DNA from: Plecoglossus altivelis
Lineage: Eukaryota; Chordata; Actinopteri; Osmeriformes; Plecoglossidae
DNA length: 64,000 nucleotides
Direction: 5' to 3'
Assembly: GCA_036571765.1 (NCBI GenBank)
Contig: BROE01000023.1
Location: 5,333,581-5,397,580 of the forward strand
In this document: piece by piece, positions 34,634-46,260 of the stretch
How positions within the stretch are numbered: the stretch's first letter is position 1
How the letters are laid out: each line of letters begins with the position of its first letter
Program-made: the position numbers and the translations under genes
Notes under the pieces: model-generated
Database searches by the model: none
The model's input: the letters and a program-made list of their open reading frames with translations, nothing else
What the model was told of the DNA's origin: nothing

Positions 34634-35372
34634 CTGGAGGGTCAGGGGATGGAGGGAAGAGGGAGGCTTGCACTGGTGGGAAGGTGGTCCGTGAGAAAAC
34701 TCGATGCGCCCCCAGGGTATCTACCATCCGCTTTCCTTTTCTTTGATTGTTTTTGTTGTGTTCGCGGACATAATTGGCTTTCTGCGTTGTCAATCAAGCA
34801 TGCAGACAATACCTGGTCACAAGCCACACCTTTTTTTTAAGTGGGCTGTGCAGTCGTTTATGCACAATGATGACTAATCACGATAGGAGGACCAACTAGA
34901 AAGATTGTAACCTTCAAAAACAATCGAATGTACGATCAAACACATTGTTTTAGTCTTTTTCAGTCAGATACCAGGCATGGGCTCAAAGTCACATCTTGAA
35001 CTTGGGGAATATTGAAACAGGAAAAAGGGTGCACAGAATGTACTTTCCGCTAAGTTGTCGGAACACTCCATTTGTTTTTCCAAACTGTGACAATGATGCG
35101 AAACAGTGACGAAGTGGAGCAGGGGGGGGGTGGGTGGGAGGCGGGGCTTGAGGAGGCAGAGACGGGGCGGTGGTGGGAGGTCCATCTGGCACAGTGGGAT
35201 GTCCTTGTCGTGAAGGGACGCCGCAGCTTGGACGTGTTCAAGGAGCGAGGCGACAGATGCCAAAGAGAAAAGGGAAAAAAAAGAAGAAGACAAGCGAGCG
35301 CTAAGACAAAAGAAGGGGAACGTGTGGCGGCGGTGGCTGCAGCTGGCACCCGAGGGTGGCCTACCCTTGACA
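34634..35372. other. Unannotated stretch
   Basis: 35060-35370 is purine- and G-rich on the plus strand. This yields long minus-strand frames (up to 228 codons at 35050-35736) that cross the C18 run and the GT repeat. None resembles a known protein. Confidence 0.55.
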
Positions 35373-35390
35373 CCCCCCCCCCCCCCCCCC
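35373..35390. repeat. Poly-C tract (C18)
   Basis: Uninterrupted run of 18 C. Confidence 0.95.
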
Positions 35391-35441
35391 GCCTGCCCCG
35401 CTCTGCCCGATGAGCAAGCGAGGAGAGAGTTATGAAAGAGC

Positions 35442-35470
35442 TGTGTGTGTGTGTGTTTGTGTGTGTGTGA
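35442..35470. repeat. (GT)n microsatellite
   Basis: GT repeat with one TTT interruption. Confidence 0.93.
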
Positions 35471-35824
35471 AGGTATGGATGTACGCGGGTGTGGGAGGTG
35501 GACGGTTTCAACTGCATCAGCTCCTGGGAGGTGTCTGTCTGTTTGGGCCCCCAGGGGCCGCAGCCCTGGCCCCTGATAGACCGGCCAATCTGTGTCCACT
35601 CAGCACTTCCTCTGGTTGCCGGTAAATTAGCCTGTGCAATATGCCACGGTGCTCGCCACTCCCCCATGCCATTGTTCATGCCCTTGAGAGAAGGGAAGAA
35701 AGGGTGTGCGGGAGTGAGAAAAGAGTGTGTGTGCACATCCTTTGGTGGGAGAAAACAAGAGGGGAGAGCAAGTGTGAGTGAGTGGGTGGGTGTGTAGGAT
35801 TGTCGTTGTGGCCGTGCTAGAGTT

Positions 35825-35852
35825 AGTGTGTGTGTGTGTGTGTGTGTGTGTG
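35825..35852. repeat. (GT)14 microsatellite
   Basis: Pure GT repeat. Confidence 0.96.
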
Positions 35853-38800
35853 AAGGTGTGAAGGTGTGTTTTCCTTTGTCTGTTGTCTGTTGTCCCTCAG
35901 CCTTTATATTAGAGGCAAAGTTGATTACAATGCAGCATGAAGGAACATTATTCGTTAATGGTCTACCTCACCTCCACGTGCCAATTGCATTGACTATAAT
36001 GTATTGGTTATACTCCTTAGGAATTAGGAACCACCATGATAGACAGACAGACCTTGGTGGGTATTCTGTAAGATAGTGAAAGGAAAGTTTGATGAATGGA
36101 TTCAGTTCAAAAGAAATTGCAGTCAAAACACGAGTTCTCGTTTGGTAAAACACATTATGACTCGTAGGAAGTGACCTGTGCAGAGGGACTCTGGCGGCAC
36201 ACCGTGCCCAGCGGGGACTGGGTTTAATGAGGCCACAAAAGACCACCGGAGGAGGAAGGAAGAGCCCCCCCCCCCACCATGCCCAACATACCTCACCCTA
36301 GCTTGCATGCAGGGCGTCCTGGACACATGGGCTGGGTTTGAAACATGGTCGCTGTGAACCATGACTGCCTGGGGTGACTGCCCCCCCCCGCCCTTCCCCA
36401 AGCCTGAGATCCAGTCAGGAACACAAGATGTAACCTCACCATACGCACACATCCAGAAAAACCCAATGACTGGGAAACACCCACCACAGACGTCTTCTCC
36501 AAAACTGCCACGTACACTAGATGGATGCCTGTGCTGTGTTAGCACAACACGATATGCTATGGAGTTTTACCTCCCTGTGACTGTTCGCACGCATATTTCC
36601 TTGTTTTCTTTACTTTTTTTTAACAATAATCGATACGGCTTGACCATTGATAGGTCTCGAGTTCTCTCAATCTGTCTTCTATACACGTGTAGCGTTTCAT
36701 AAAGAGCGAGCCAAGTGCATCACGGCGCATTATCCCATCGCAAACAACCTTGCCAAGGAAGGGTACGGCGATTGATCCTGAGAGATCAGATAGTCCTAAC
36801 TATTGCACAGACAGCAAACGGAGTGTCTGGGAGATATGGATGCACCAGCCCTATTTCACCACCCCCCCACGGCCTCCCACACGCCCCCTCCCCCCCCACC
36901 AACCCCACCACTCCCCCCACCCCGCTGCGTACATCGAAAACACTTGAAGCCTCTCAACGTACGGCCCCCGCGCATCAAAAGGGAAGCGCATCCTCAGTTT
37001 TCCGAAAGATCCGCTGAGCGGATGGCCTCAGATCAATCAGCCCCGGCTGTCCGACCCGCCGCACGGATCGGACCCAAAGCCAAGACGGCAGGCATGGTAA
37101 TTTTCCTATTGATGAGGTTGCATGGGGCGAGTGTGAGGGGGGAAACGCAGAGCGTGTTGAGAAGGGAAAGGGCACCCGATATATATTTTTTTGTAAGCGA
37201 GAGAGGAGACAACTAGCGCTCGGGGGTGGGCCCAGAAGTCATTTAACATTGCAACCTTCAGAGGGCCCAGCCTTGGCGCTAGCCGCCTTCCGCCTTCCTT
37301 TGCTCCCATCGTCATTTCATCAACTCTCCAAACACATGGTTATGCCATAAATATTGGAATCCAAAGGGCACCGGTTGGAACTTGTAAGCTCTGAGATAGC
37401 ACGCTCTGCCAGAGCTGGATTGAGCAGCAGGCGTTTGGAGAGATGATTTTTGTATTTTTTGTATTTTTTCACATTTCGTATGCAGACGGGAGGTTGAACA
37501 CTTGTGTTCAACCGAAGCTACAACTGGATGAATAAATGATGTTTCAGACACTGGTATTGTACCTCTCCATGCTGTCTGGTTGTTCTTAGCAATGGACGTT
37601 TTCCACATGCATCTGTCAACTCCTTTCACCATCACCGTAGGTTACAGGATTGCTTAGTGCTGTTTTTGTCTCATAACCATTCCGGAAACCTCCGGACTGA
37701 TTTAATACCATTTATCAGGTTGATTAAGCCCTCTGTCTAGGACATTTTGGATGTTTACGTGTCTTCGGTATGTGTGTTCCTGACTGAACGAATATGAACG
37801 TATGCGCAGCGCGTTAAAGAAATGGCAGACGCAATGGAAGAGTTGTGAACTTGATGCTGGTCTGTGGTGTGTATGTGTTTTTTTTTATTTAAATCCAGGC
37901 CCTGTTTGACTTCATTAGCTGCCAAAACAAGGCCCGAATGAACGACTTGGAGTGGAGGATGCTGTCTGGGAAGCTACTTGGACCGGAGTGGCTTGTGAGC
38001 TGCCTGTCCAAACAGCAGGGGAAAGGGCAGTGACAGGGCGACACGTCTTTCGGGATGCCTGGTCAGTCTGCGTAAGTGCTTTTTATGATTGTCATTAAAT
38101 GTGAGACTCTCAAGCGTAGAGAGACAATTCCTTTCACTTAGGACAAGAAGCTTATTACCAGCCATTTCCATGCCTGCCGTCTGACTACAGCCTCCTGCTG
38201 CTTGTGTACTACCAAATAAAAACAAACCAGAAATGGAAAGAGGGGTACTTTCTGCCAAAGGAGGTCAGATTGGGGGTTGGATGGTTTGCGGAGTGCCGTT
38301 TTTCTTCCGGGGCAGTTGCGGTTGGAGGCGTTTGGAGGCGGTTGGTGCGAACGTCAGGGTTGGCCAGCTGTTTCATTCTTGTCATTCGTTTCCTTCGTCT
38401 GAGTCGTGGCCATTTTTGTGCCGTATTTCCGTCACTTTGGCAGCTCTGTTTGAGTTTGATGTTTTAATTGACGTGTGGCACGGGGCTTTACGGGGCTTGA
38501 AGGACCCCCGCGTGGCCCAGTTCAACGCACCCTTTTGATGGAACAGAGGGAGTCGGGGAGGAGACGGGTGTGTGCGTGCGAAGGAGGGGGGGTGGGGGGT
38601 GGGGGGGATGCCAAAAATACCCCAAAACAAAGTGGTTGTGGCAGCGGAGGAGCGGGGCGCAGGTGATGCGTGGCCGTTGGAACAGTGGCTGGGCTCCCGT
38701 CTGGGTCCACAGCTGCTTCTGGTGAGATAGCAGGGCCCTGGATTTCCCCGCAGCCATATCAGTCCATCAGCGTGGCGCTCCTCTGAAGTGACTGACACAG

Positions 38801-39753
38801 CGCCGCATCAGAGGTGCCCTCTCTGCCTGGTTCCCTCACCCCTTATGCAGTGTTGTTTTCGTGTCCGTTGTCAAGCTCTGCGCGTGTTCGTTTTGATTGG
38901 CTTCGGCAACGTACAAACCACTGTGCAAGGGCTTTTGGAGATATCTAAAATATTCATAAGGGGGTTTAATCAATTGTTTTTTCTGCCGCAACTGCCCCTG
39001 TCACCGTTGTGTTGTTGTGATAGCACAACATCAGAAAAGTACATTTGGAAGGTTTGATGGTGGCAATAACCAGGCCAGCACTTCTGCTGTTTCCAGTCTG
39101 CAGAAACAGACGCTGCACTCTGCAATGTGGCATATATTTTATTTTTAATCATGCAAAAAACCCCGAGTCTAACGACCAAAACAAAATGCTGCATCAACGG
39201 TAATGATAATGGCGCTCGTGATTAAGAAGCTGAAGCACAGCTAAACTGTAAAAGATCTTTGCGGTGACGGAAACCACGTTTTGGGTCCATATGGCTGCCT
39301 GTTGAACCCAATCACTCACAGTCCTAAGCATGGTAAAAAGGGAAACGAGCAAGACTGCAACAACTGTGGGATCAGCAAATACAGCTCGAAGACTAAGTAG
39401 TCGGGAACATTAGACACTTGCAGATTATCCCCGTGCACTGCGAAGCCTTGCTCGGTATTTGTAAGTAGCACAAAAGTGTTTGTGAATGGATGTGTCAGAA
39501 CAAAACCCCTCTTTGGGAGAGTAGAAAAAACAACAAACTTTTAGTCACACTGTGAGGGGGGAAAAAAAAGTTGAGACCGTAAACAAGTGTGCGCACGTTT
39601 ACTTAGCCATGACTGGCTCGCTACCGATTGTTTTGCTGGCAGTGTGAGGCTGAAGGAAGAGAACAGTGCAGAGGGGGCAGATGGCAGAGGGCTCGTCATT
39701 CGCCTGTTCTGGGACTCACCGAGAGCCGCTGCCAGAGCAAATATCAACCCCCA
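35853..39753. other. Non-coding stretch
   Basis: Mixed unique sequence. C-rich low complexity occurs at 36862-36925, a G-rich run at about 38584-38608, and a threefold GTTGGAGGCG-like repeat at 38321-38349. AT-rich portions at 37640-37740 and 38930-39230 could be regulatory. No gene, RNA or transposon is recognised. Confidence 0.55.
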
Positions 39754-39852
39754 TCCCATATGACCAATTAACAAGGTTTCACCTTGAGGGAGTCGCCACA
39801 GTGGGTGCACCTGTTACTAAACCAAACTGTATCTTTCAGCTTGTTTAGCTGG
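39754..39852 (+). repeat. Diverged direct repeat, copy A (about 98 bp)
   Basis: This segment matches 41521-41616 in the same orientation. The shared core runs through TGACCAATTAACAAGG, CCACAGTGGGTGCACCTG and CTTGTTTAGCTG. Both copies hold AAGGTTTCACCTT, an inverted AAGGT/ACCTT pair with a 3-bp centre, and a CACCTG E-box. It may be a SINE fragment, the end of a transposon or a duplicated enhancer; the family is not recognised. Confidence 0.85.
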
Positions 39853-41129
39853 GAGAGACACGGAAATGCGAATTGAACCGACAACAAGGTGATCATTGTA
39901 GGGGAATAAAACATCACAGATGGCGGGTTAGGATTTTTAGCTTTCCTTCATACCGGCTGCGAGTCGTGTCGGTGCTGTGCTCTTCAGCAGCTTGAAGTGT
40001 CAATCTAAACCCTACACAAAAGCACGTCTCGACGTTGACATTTCCAAATGGCCCGGGGCTGGAGATGTATTTAGCCGTGGCTTGTACTGAGCATGATCAT
40101 CGGATGTGAACTTCCTTTGATTCCTCCCGCTGCTGCCCGCCTCTAAATTTGTCAATTACACCTCCATTATACTCTCTATTGTGGGGGCTTTGGTCTCCAT
40201 GCTAAGTCAATTTCAGCCCAGGCTCAGTGGGGAATCCCATCTTCAAAGGGGGAGTGTGACAGGGTGTTTATTGGGTTGAGAACTTGGTCTGAGATAAGAC
40301 CTATTACCCTGTTGCGTGTTACGCCAGATGAGTCAGTGCTATTGAAATATATACGTGAAATTGAAAAGGTAGTTTGGTCGGGTGAGAGTGGAGAGCAAAC
40401 GTACGGGGGGGGGGGGGGGGTCACCCATTAAGGTGTGAAATGAACCTGGATGCAGAGCAGTTACCGTCAAATAGTGTTTGTGTTTGTTATTCTGGCTTTG
40501 ATGAGGATTCATGAGGGAACTACTGTGAAGCTAGTTTTCTTGGGGAAGCATTAAGCCGGCGCATTTCATCATCACAAAACAAGCGACTTCTTAAAGCTAC
40601 ACCCCAAGTCCACAAATATTATATTGTTGCGCAACACTTTTTAGTACTGGACATGACAAAAAAAAACTACTTTCATCCGTTTTTATCAGAGGCAACCTTG
40701 CATATTTGACTGCAAATTCCCAAATCTCTGATGTGAAGCGGTGGAACTCTAGGTGGCTAAGAGGTGGCCACCTTCAACCTTGGACTATGCTGCTTGTGAG
40801 CCGGGAAAATCGCCACTGTAGTCATGGTCATAGACTGTTTGGCCCAAGTTCCTGGTTGCTGTGGTGATCTGGCAGACATCCTGCCAAACAACAAGTCTGT
40901 CAGTGTTCTTCAACTCAGTTAAGGTCAAGCATTACGGCGCCGGGTGCTAAAATCAACAGTCATTATACAACTTCTGTTGGGCTGACATTCTACAACCTCT
41001 TTTCTACTCGAGTACTCCACGTTCAGCATTTCACAGTGTCCCTGACTTCTGCATGCTGACAAACAGACTTCTCCATCTCCACCACATTCTTGCTGACGCC
41101 TTTCTCCTCCTTCATTGTCATCTTCTGCT
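39853..41129. other. Non-coding stretch between the two 98-bp repeats
   Basis: Unique sequence including a G16 run at 40405-40420. An enhancer-like block at 40060-40260 has TCAATTACACC and CCTTTGATT (TCF/LEF-type). No transposase or other gene is supported. Confidence 0.5.
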
Positions 41130-41460
41130 CCGTTCTCTTCCCGCGTCTTTTGTCCTTCTCACTCCTCCCACACTTTCGACGCTCCATCCTGTCGCGGGTC
41201 CTCGTCCGCTTCCCCAGCCAAGTCCACTCTGGGCTTCTCAGTCCCGGGCGCCAAGTCCAGGGTGTGATGGAAGACCCAGCCAGGGTCCCCTGGGTCCCCT
41301 AGTCTGGTAGTCCTCCTGTTTCCCCTCACAGCCGCCACCGAGGCCTCGCCGTCTGGTGTTGCCTGGACATCTGTCCGTCCCGTCCTCACGCCCCCGCGTG
41401 AGCTTCTCGGAGGGGCCGCCACATTCGACGGGACGCGACGAGGGTCACAGAACCGTTCTT
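41130..41460. promoter_or_regulatory. CpG- and C-rich block just before repeat copy B
   Basis: GC-rich with frequent CpG, e.g. in the Cs and CGs around 41170-41225 and 41330-41445. Open frames exist on both strands, and the minus frame contains GDPGDPG by chance repeat of a GGGTCCCCT-like motif. It could be an unmethylated island; no protein is recognised. Confidence 0.22.
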
Positions 41461-41520
41461 CTTCTTTTTCGTGCGCATTGAGAGAAACTTTCAGAACGCA
41501 AGACGCCGAGACAACTCGCG

Positions 41521-41616
41521 TCCCATGTGACCAATTAACAAGGTTTCACCTTGGGGGGAACCGCCACAGTGGGTGCACCTGCTACAACCCAACGTCATCT
41601 TTAATCTTGTTTAGCT
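41521..41616 (+). repeat. Diverged direct repeat, copy B (about 96 bp)
   Basis: Second copy of the 39754-39852 element, starting 1767 bp downstream. The first 60 bases differ by a few substitutions and one 1-bp indel; the 3' part is more diverged. Similarity ends abruptly on both sides, and flanking sequences do not match. Confidence 0.85.
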
Positions 41617-43009
41617 GTGGAAGATAATGCAACGCGCCGTTGTGTTGCCATAGACAACGACAAAAAATACGATTCAACACATTGTTGCGGTGCTTACGTG
41701 TCGTTGACCTCAAACACGCAACGAGAGAGACACACATGAAACAAATATCTGCATTTTGCGTCACCCAACTCCCCACTGTCTCATAACCATTACCATGACC
41801 AATTACCCTTCATGTGCTACGGGAGAAGGAAAAAGGAAAGTGGTGAGAACAGAGTCTTTGGTAATCTGCTGTGTGTTACTCACCATGGCAGCAACTTAAT
41901 GAGAAACCTTTCAGTGGCCTATTAGATGTTCTCCTGTGTTTGGATGCGAGGCATTGATTTTGGTAGGGCCGCCCTTCACGGGGGAGTTATCAGGCCAGCA
42001 GAAGAAAAACATTTCACTTCAGCAGCCAAACTGCCCCCTCTCTCTGAACCCCTCACTGCTGACTACAGAAGGACGAGCTGCGTTAAAGGCTCTGTTATGT
42101 AAAGTGGGTTTCACTCCATCCGGTACAGCGTCAGCCATTCGTTCGCATCTCGACGAGAGCAGTGACAGGACCATCCGACGCCCATAACGCTGTCCCGTCG
42201 CTCGGTTTCATTTTAGCGCTGTCCTGCTAAGAACCACGCCATCCTTGCGGAGCATCAGAGGTGTGTGTAAAATGAAGCCTCCCTAATATTAATATCATGT
42301 CTTTTAATTTCCCGCCGTTCCCTTCCATAGCGGAAAGTTTGCTCGTTGTGAAAACTCGCTTTTTTTTGTTACCCTACACCCCACATACCTATTGTAAATG
42401 GCGTGCGTTCCGTGAATTTTATTTAATCGGGCATAGCACAGTTGCTACACATTGCATATGATAATATGGATATGGAACTGATGATGAGACAGCTCACACC
42501 CTCTCATGACATCAGTGATATCTAGGGGACAGGCCTGGTGGGGGGGGTTGGGGGCGGTTGGATTGGGGCGCGTGTCTTCGGAACTATGCTGGTCCTGTGT
42601 CATTTCAATTTAATGAATCATTTAAAGGCAGAGAGACACAAGAGAGGCGGAAGGAGTACTAAACACAGCGGGAGTCTGTTTGGTTCCATCCCCCAATACC
42701 CACCTGGGGTAACCATAACCGTCGGTTATGAGATGCCAAAACGCCTTTCAAACGAATCAGTGGCATCAAGGTTGGGCCTTGGCGTCATGCATGTAAACTA
42801 GTGCGCGCAGGTGTGTGTGTGTGTGTTTGTGTCGCCTTTGGAGTGTGCGTCTCAGCAGGAATCCGGTGAAACCTTTGTGGTAGGTTCTGTAGACGGTAAA
42901 CATTAAAGTCAGCGATGGATGTTGCGATGTGATTTAACCACTGCGAACACAACGGAAAAGGGAAAAGCACCGACTGAGAGCGTGTTTACGATTGAAAATG
43001 GCCTACAGA
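41617..43009. other. Unannotated stretch
   Basis: Unique sequence with a short GT run at about 42812-42830. No gene is supported. Confidence 0.55.
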
Positions 43010-43200
43010 GTTCTTCTCCCGATCCACCCTTTAATTGCACCCGGCTGTAATTGTTACATCCAGGGTATACTGATCACCACCATCAAGTGCAGCCATGCCC
43101 CAAACGAAATTCCGCGGCAATGTGATCTTCCATTGCTCTAGGTAACGCGTTTAATTAAGCTGCCTTCCCTTTGCTCAGATGCAAGATGATGGTAAGTGAA
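43010..43200 (+). promoter_or_regulatory. Candidate conserved element with a possible 13-nt microexon
   Basis: Repeat-free block with TTTAATTGC and TTTAATTAAGC. It ends in an arrangement of splice signals: acceptor CTTCCCTTTGCTCAG to 43178, then 13 nt ATGCAAGATGATG (43179-43191), then donor GTAAGTGAA (43192 on). Microexons of this size usually sit in conserved intronic sequence. This may also be coincidence. Confidence 0.25.
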
Positions 43201-44309
43201 TTACTAAACACCAACAGGCATTTTGTTCATCCTGTCTTGCCCCCTCCCCTCCCCTCCCCTCTCCATCCATGTCTTTACGTTCCAGTTTCAGTTTCCTTAA
43301 CAGCAAACACCTCTCCCAAGCCGATTTCCGAGCCCTGAAGAATGGCCACTGTCAGGTGTGTGTAAGTGCATCGTGGGTGTAAAAGGCACTCTCTAATAGC
43401 AGCACCCGTTCCATAGATTCAGAGCTGGACAGCAGAAGCTAGTCCAGCTCCCTGGACAGCAGTGGCCCTCAGCAAGTTGCAGCTGGCTCCCGTTGATGAG
43501 GGGCCACTACACCTGGACGTGATCTCTACGAGGGGAGCATAGAAAGGGCTGAGGATGCTGCCGTGTGAGAAGCCTGGCAACTCCTGCTTCTCTGTGTCCA
43601 CAGACGTCCGAGTTCTCCCCCGCCGTAGAAGTACAACTATGGGCCGAACAACAGTAAACACAAAGGATTCGGAACATATTTGAACCGCGTCCCCCTTCTG
43701 ATCATCACCCGATTGGTTCCCCAAAACATTGGGATGTTTGAGGGGTAGCGCCCCCCCCCCAATCTGCACTTCCCCTCCGGATGGGGAAGCAGGTGGCTCT
43801 GGGGTTGTTCATCGCTAGAAAACGCCTCTCGACGTCATGTCATGCGGTGTCTGTCGCGCCTCACCAGAAGGGTTGCCTTTGACAAACAGGGAACGACCAT
43901 TCGAGTGGGCAAGAGTTCCAAGTTGCGATGATCTGGTGCGAGAAGTTCTTCTCAGCGCGAATCACTTGCAAAGTGATTCATGTTAAATTCCATGCAGCCT
44001 CAACTAATGAGGAAATGAATATCGTGAAGAAAGTGATGAATGTTGGACATTAGGTCGCATCTGATGGTGCGGACTGTGTCCTTTTATCCGTTGACTTACT
44101 ATTACTATGTTACAGTTTTCTATCGGGATCTTTGGTATAATACCTTTGTTGACTGAATCCATTGTGTATTGATGGCACTATCCATCCACTTTGTAATGCA
44201 GAAAGGCCAGCGTAGCCCATGTTGGCTCCAAAGAGTGAGAAGTTCCAACATTCTCCTTTGTGGTTTTTCTCTCTGTCTCTCTTTTCTCTTGTCCGGGTAG
44301 ATTGTCGTA
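43201..44309. other. Unannotated stretch
   Basis: A CCCCT repeat lies at 43240-43260. A minus-strand frame of 116 codons (43419-43769) has no domain. A perfect 9-bp inverted repeat, GAATCACTT-GCA-AAGTGATTC, is at 43959-43979. Confidence 0.5.
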
Positions 44310-44366
44310 CCCCCCCCCCCCCCCCCAACCCCTTCCCCCCACCTCCCCCACCTCCACCCCCTTCCC
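44310..44366. repeat. Poly-C tract (C17) and C-rich tail
   Basis: C17 at 44310-44326 is followed by CCA/CCT-rich sequence to 44366. Gly/Trp-rich minus frames are artefacts. Confidence 0.93.
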
Positions 44367-44902
44367 AAAGAAAAAAAAAATGACACAAAAACCCCTTCAT
44401 TTTAGCAGGCTGGGAAAAACATCTGTCATAGTAGCCCTCAGGCTCATTCTGCCTGAGTGTGTAGGGTCAAAGATCTTAACTGACCTAAATCTCTCACATA
44501 GCCCCAAACTGTAGGGGAAGGAGACTGAAAGGAGCCAGGAATGAAAATTCTTTTCTTTCTTCCCATCTCTCCCCATCATTTCCCCTCCACTCGCATCCTT
44601 TCTTCCTGACACGCAAGATTGGCCGACGCCGACATCCACGGGTCACGTGCATCTGCACACGCTCAGAAACACGCAGGAAGCTCTCGGGCCCCTGTCCCCT
44701 GCCATCCGTCCCCTCTCTTCTCTCATCAGACAAAGGAATCCAACGAAAATCCTCATCCAAAGGCTGATCCATTAAGGCACTTTCTTCATCCTGTAATCCC
44801 CAGAGGGAGGGAGTTATGGTCAGCTGGATAGGGCTTTGCGACCAAAGAATCTACCATCAATCCCATACTGAGAGAATCACTGATCTTCAGGGATCCCCTT
44901 CC
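44367..44902. other. Unannotated stretch
   Basis: Short A run at 44371-44380, then unique sequence. Nothing recognised. Confidence 0.5.
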
Positions 44903-45040
44903 TTTCCCACCCCCTGCCCTCCACCCTCTCACCACGCAACCCTTCCACCCCCTGCCCACCACCCTCTCACCACGCAACTCTTCCACCCCCTGCCCACCAC
45001 CCTCTCACCACGCAACCCTTCCACCCCCGTCCACCACCCT
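44903..45040. repeat. Minisatellite, 38-bp unit, about 3.6 copies
   Basis: Units at 44903-44940, 44941-44978 and 44979-45016 and a partial at 45017-45040. Each contains CCACCCCCTGCCC and ends CTCACCACGCAAC in the three full units. The C-rich units give a Pro/His-rich plus-strand frame by repetition. Confidence 0.95.
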
Positions 45041-45349
45041 CCCCATCTCCCCCACCTTCCTGATCACATCAGCTCGGAGCGTTTTCCCTGATCGCTCAGC
45101 GCGTGGTGTAAACACCCCCAGCGCTTTCGCCTTGAAACGCTCATTTGGAGGAATCGGTTCTGGAGGATCAGGAAGTAGGGAGAGGAGGGAAATGGGGGTT
45201 GTGGCGGCTGGATGGGGGAGGGCAATCTAATTGGTTGGCGGGACTCATTAAGACAGTCTGGACTGGTCTGGGGTCAGCCAGGATGGGGAGATGATCCAGC
45301 GCTCCATCGGGCTTTGGGGCTCAATTAGTCCCAGCCCTCTCTGCTGCAG
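45041..45349. promoter_or_regulatory. Unique block, weak candidate conserved element
   Basis: 45220-45349 is repeat-free with CTAATTGG and TCAATTAG sites and ends in the pyrimidine-rich acceptor-like CCCTCTCTGCTGCAG. It could be intronic flank of the following segment. The evidence is composition only. Confidence 0.22.
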
Positions 45350-45400
45350 AATCAGCCCCTTGGCGTGTCAGTGAAGGAGCCAAGAAAGTCTACAACAAAG
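45350..45400 (+). other. Exon-like 51-bp segment (speculative)
   Basis: It is preceded by the acceptor CCCTCTCTGCTGCAG and followed by the donor AAAG|GTTAGT. The length of 51 nt (17 codons) would preserve a reading frame. Two frames are open: NQPLGVSVKEPRKSTTK in phase 0 and SAPWRVSEGAKKVYNK in the other. No known protein is recognised. Confidence 0.2.
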
Positions 45401-46260
45401 GTTAGTATTGGCATTCTGCACTTACCCGCTGGCACAGGGGTATAGGTTAGCTATCAGCGTGACATTTAGCTACAGGGTTGCAGGAAGATGTGTGAGTCGG
45501 ACGATATGTGTGGTCCACTGTTCGGCTCTCTACAAAACTATCTACTTTCTACGAAATATACTTCCACTACTCAGATTCAGTGCTTCGTTCTATACAGGAA
45601 ACAGTTCCGAGTCTCAAAACCAGACAAACGTTCGAGATCCTGTTTATTTTCTCCGGCAGATCGGTCTGTCTACCCTCCGTTTTATACAGATTCCCCTCCG
45701 GCATAAAGAGTGCTGGGTTAATCAAGGCCGTTTACTGCATATGTGTCAGGTTTCATATGATGACTGTACAGCGGGAACGCATTTTTTTTCGTACACGACC
45801 AAGACAGTTTGGTTGTTCTTATTAGTTGTTTATGTCTGAAACGATCCAGCTGTGCCCAGAGGCATGCTGGTCTGCCGCCGTTGAGAACGTTCCTCGGAAA
45901 TTTAAAAACGGAACTGAGAGGTTCGCGGCGAATATTTGCAACGGGTCCGGAGATGTCAGGGTACTTAGGAACAAGACGCGGTGTCAAGCTGTTGACCACG
46001 ACTAACAAGCAAGCGAAACCATACCGATCTAGCGGGCCATGTCAGAACGCCCCGCGCTTTGCATAATGACGGCAATAGCTAACAGAGTTGTCTCGCTGAC
46101 ATTCTGAAGACGGTTGTCAGGTCAAATAGCGTTCGGAGCGCTTTGTACCAAGTTAACCTTGAATTGGGGTCAACGGATTCAAAACGCAACGTAATACTTA
46201 CGACGAGCATCGAACTGTCGCAGGGATCAAGGCTACTGGGAATGTGAAGTGAAGACGGCA
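45401..46260. promoter_or_regulatory. CpG-retaining block of about 860 bp at moderate GC
   Basis: By hand count, 45841-46080 holds 21 CpG in 240 bp although GC is only moderate, so CpG is not depleted. There are no simple repeats. Overlapping frames of 60 to 143 codons exist on both strands; the longest (45408-45839) starts at TTG and has no domain. Fish unmethylated islands often look like this, so a promoter or regulatory island is the best guess. Confidence 0.3.

Noticed and set aside
35050..35736. 228- and 211-codon overlapping minus-strand frames
   Set aside because: They overlap in different registers across a C18 run, a GT repeat and purine-rich DNA, with no recognisable protein.
41159..41422. 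Minus-strand frame with GDPGDPG resembling collagen
   Set aside because: Only two Gly-X-Y triplets, caused by a local GGGTCCCCT-like duplication; no longer collagen repeat.
26910..45040. CRISPR-like spacing of repeats
   Set aside because: The repeats are head-to-tail minisatellites without unique spacers, and the DNA is eukaryotic.
45408..45839. 143-codon plus-strand frame
   Set aside because: The start is TTG, neighbouring frames are equally open, and no domain is present. The openness is better explained by the CpG-retaining composition.
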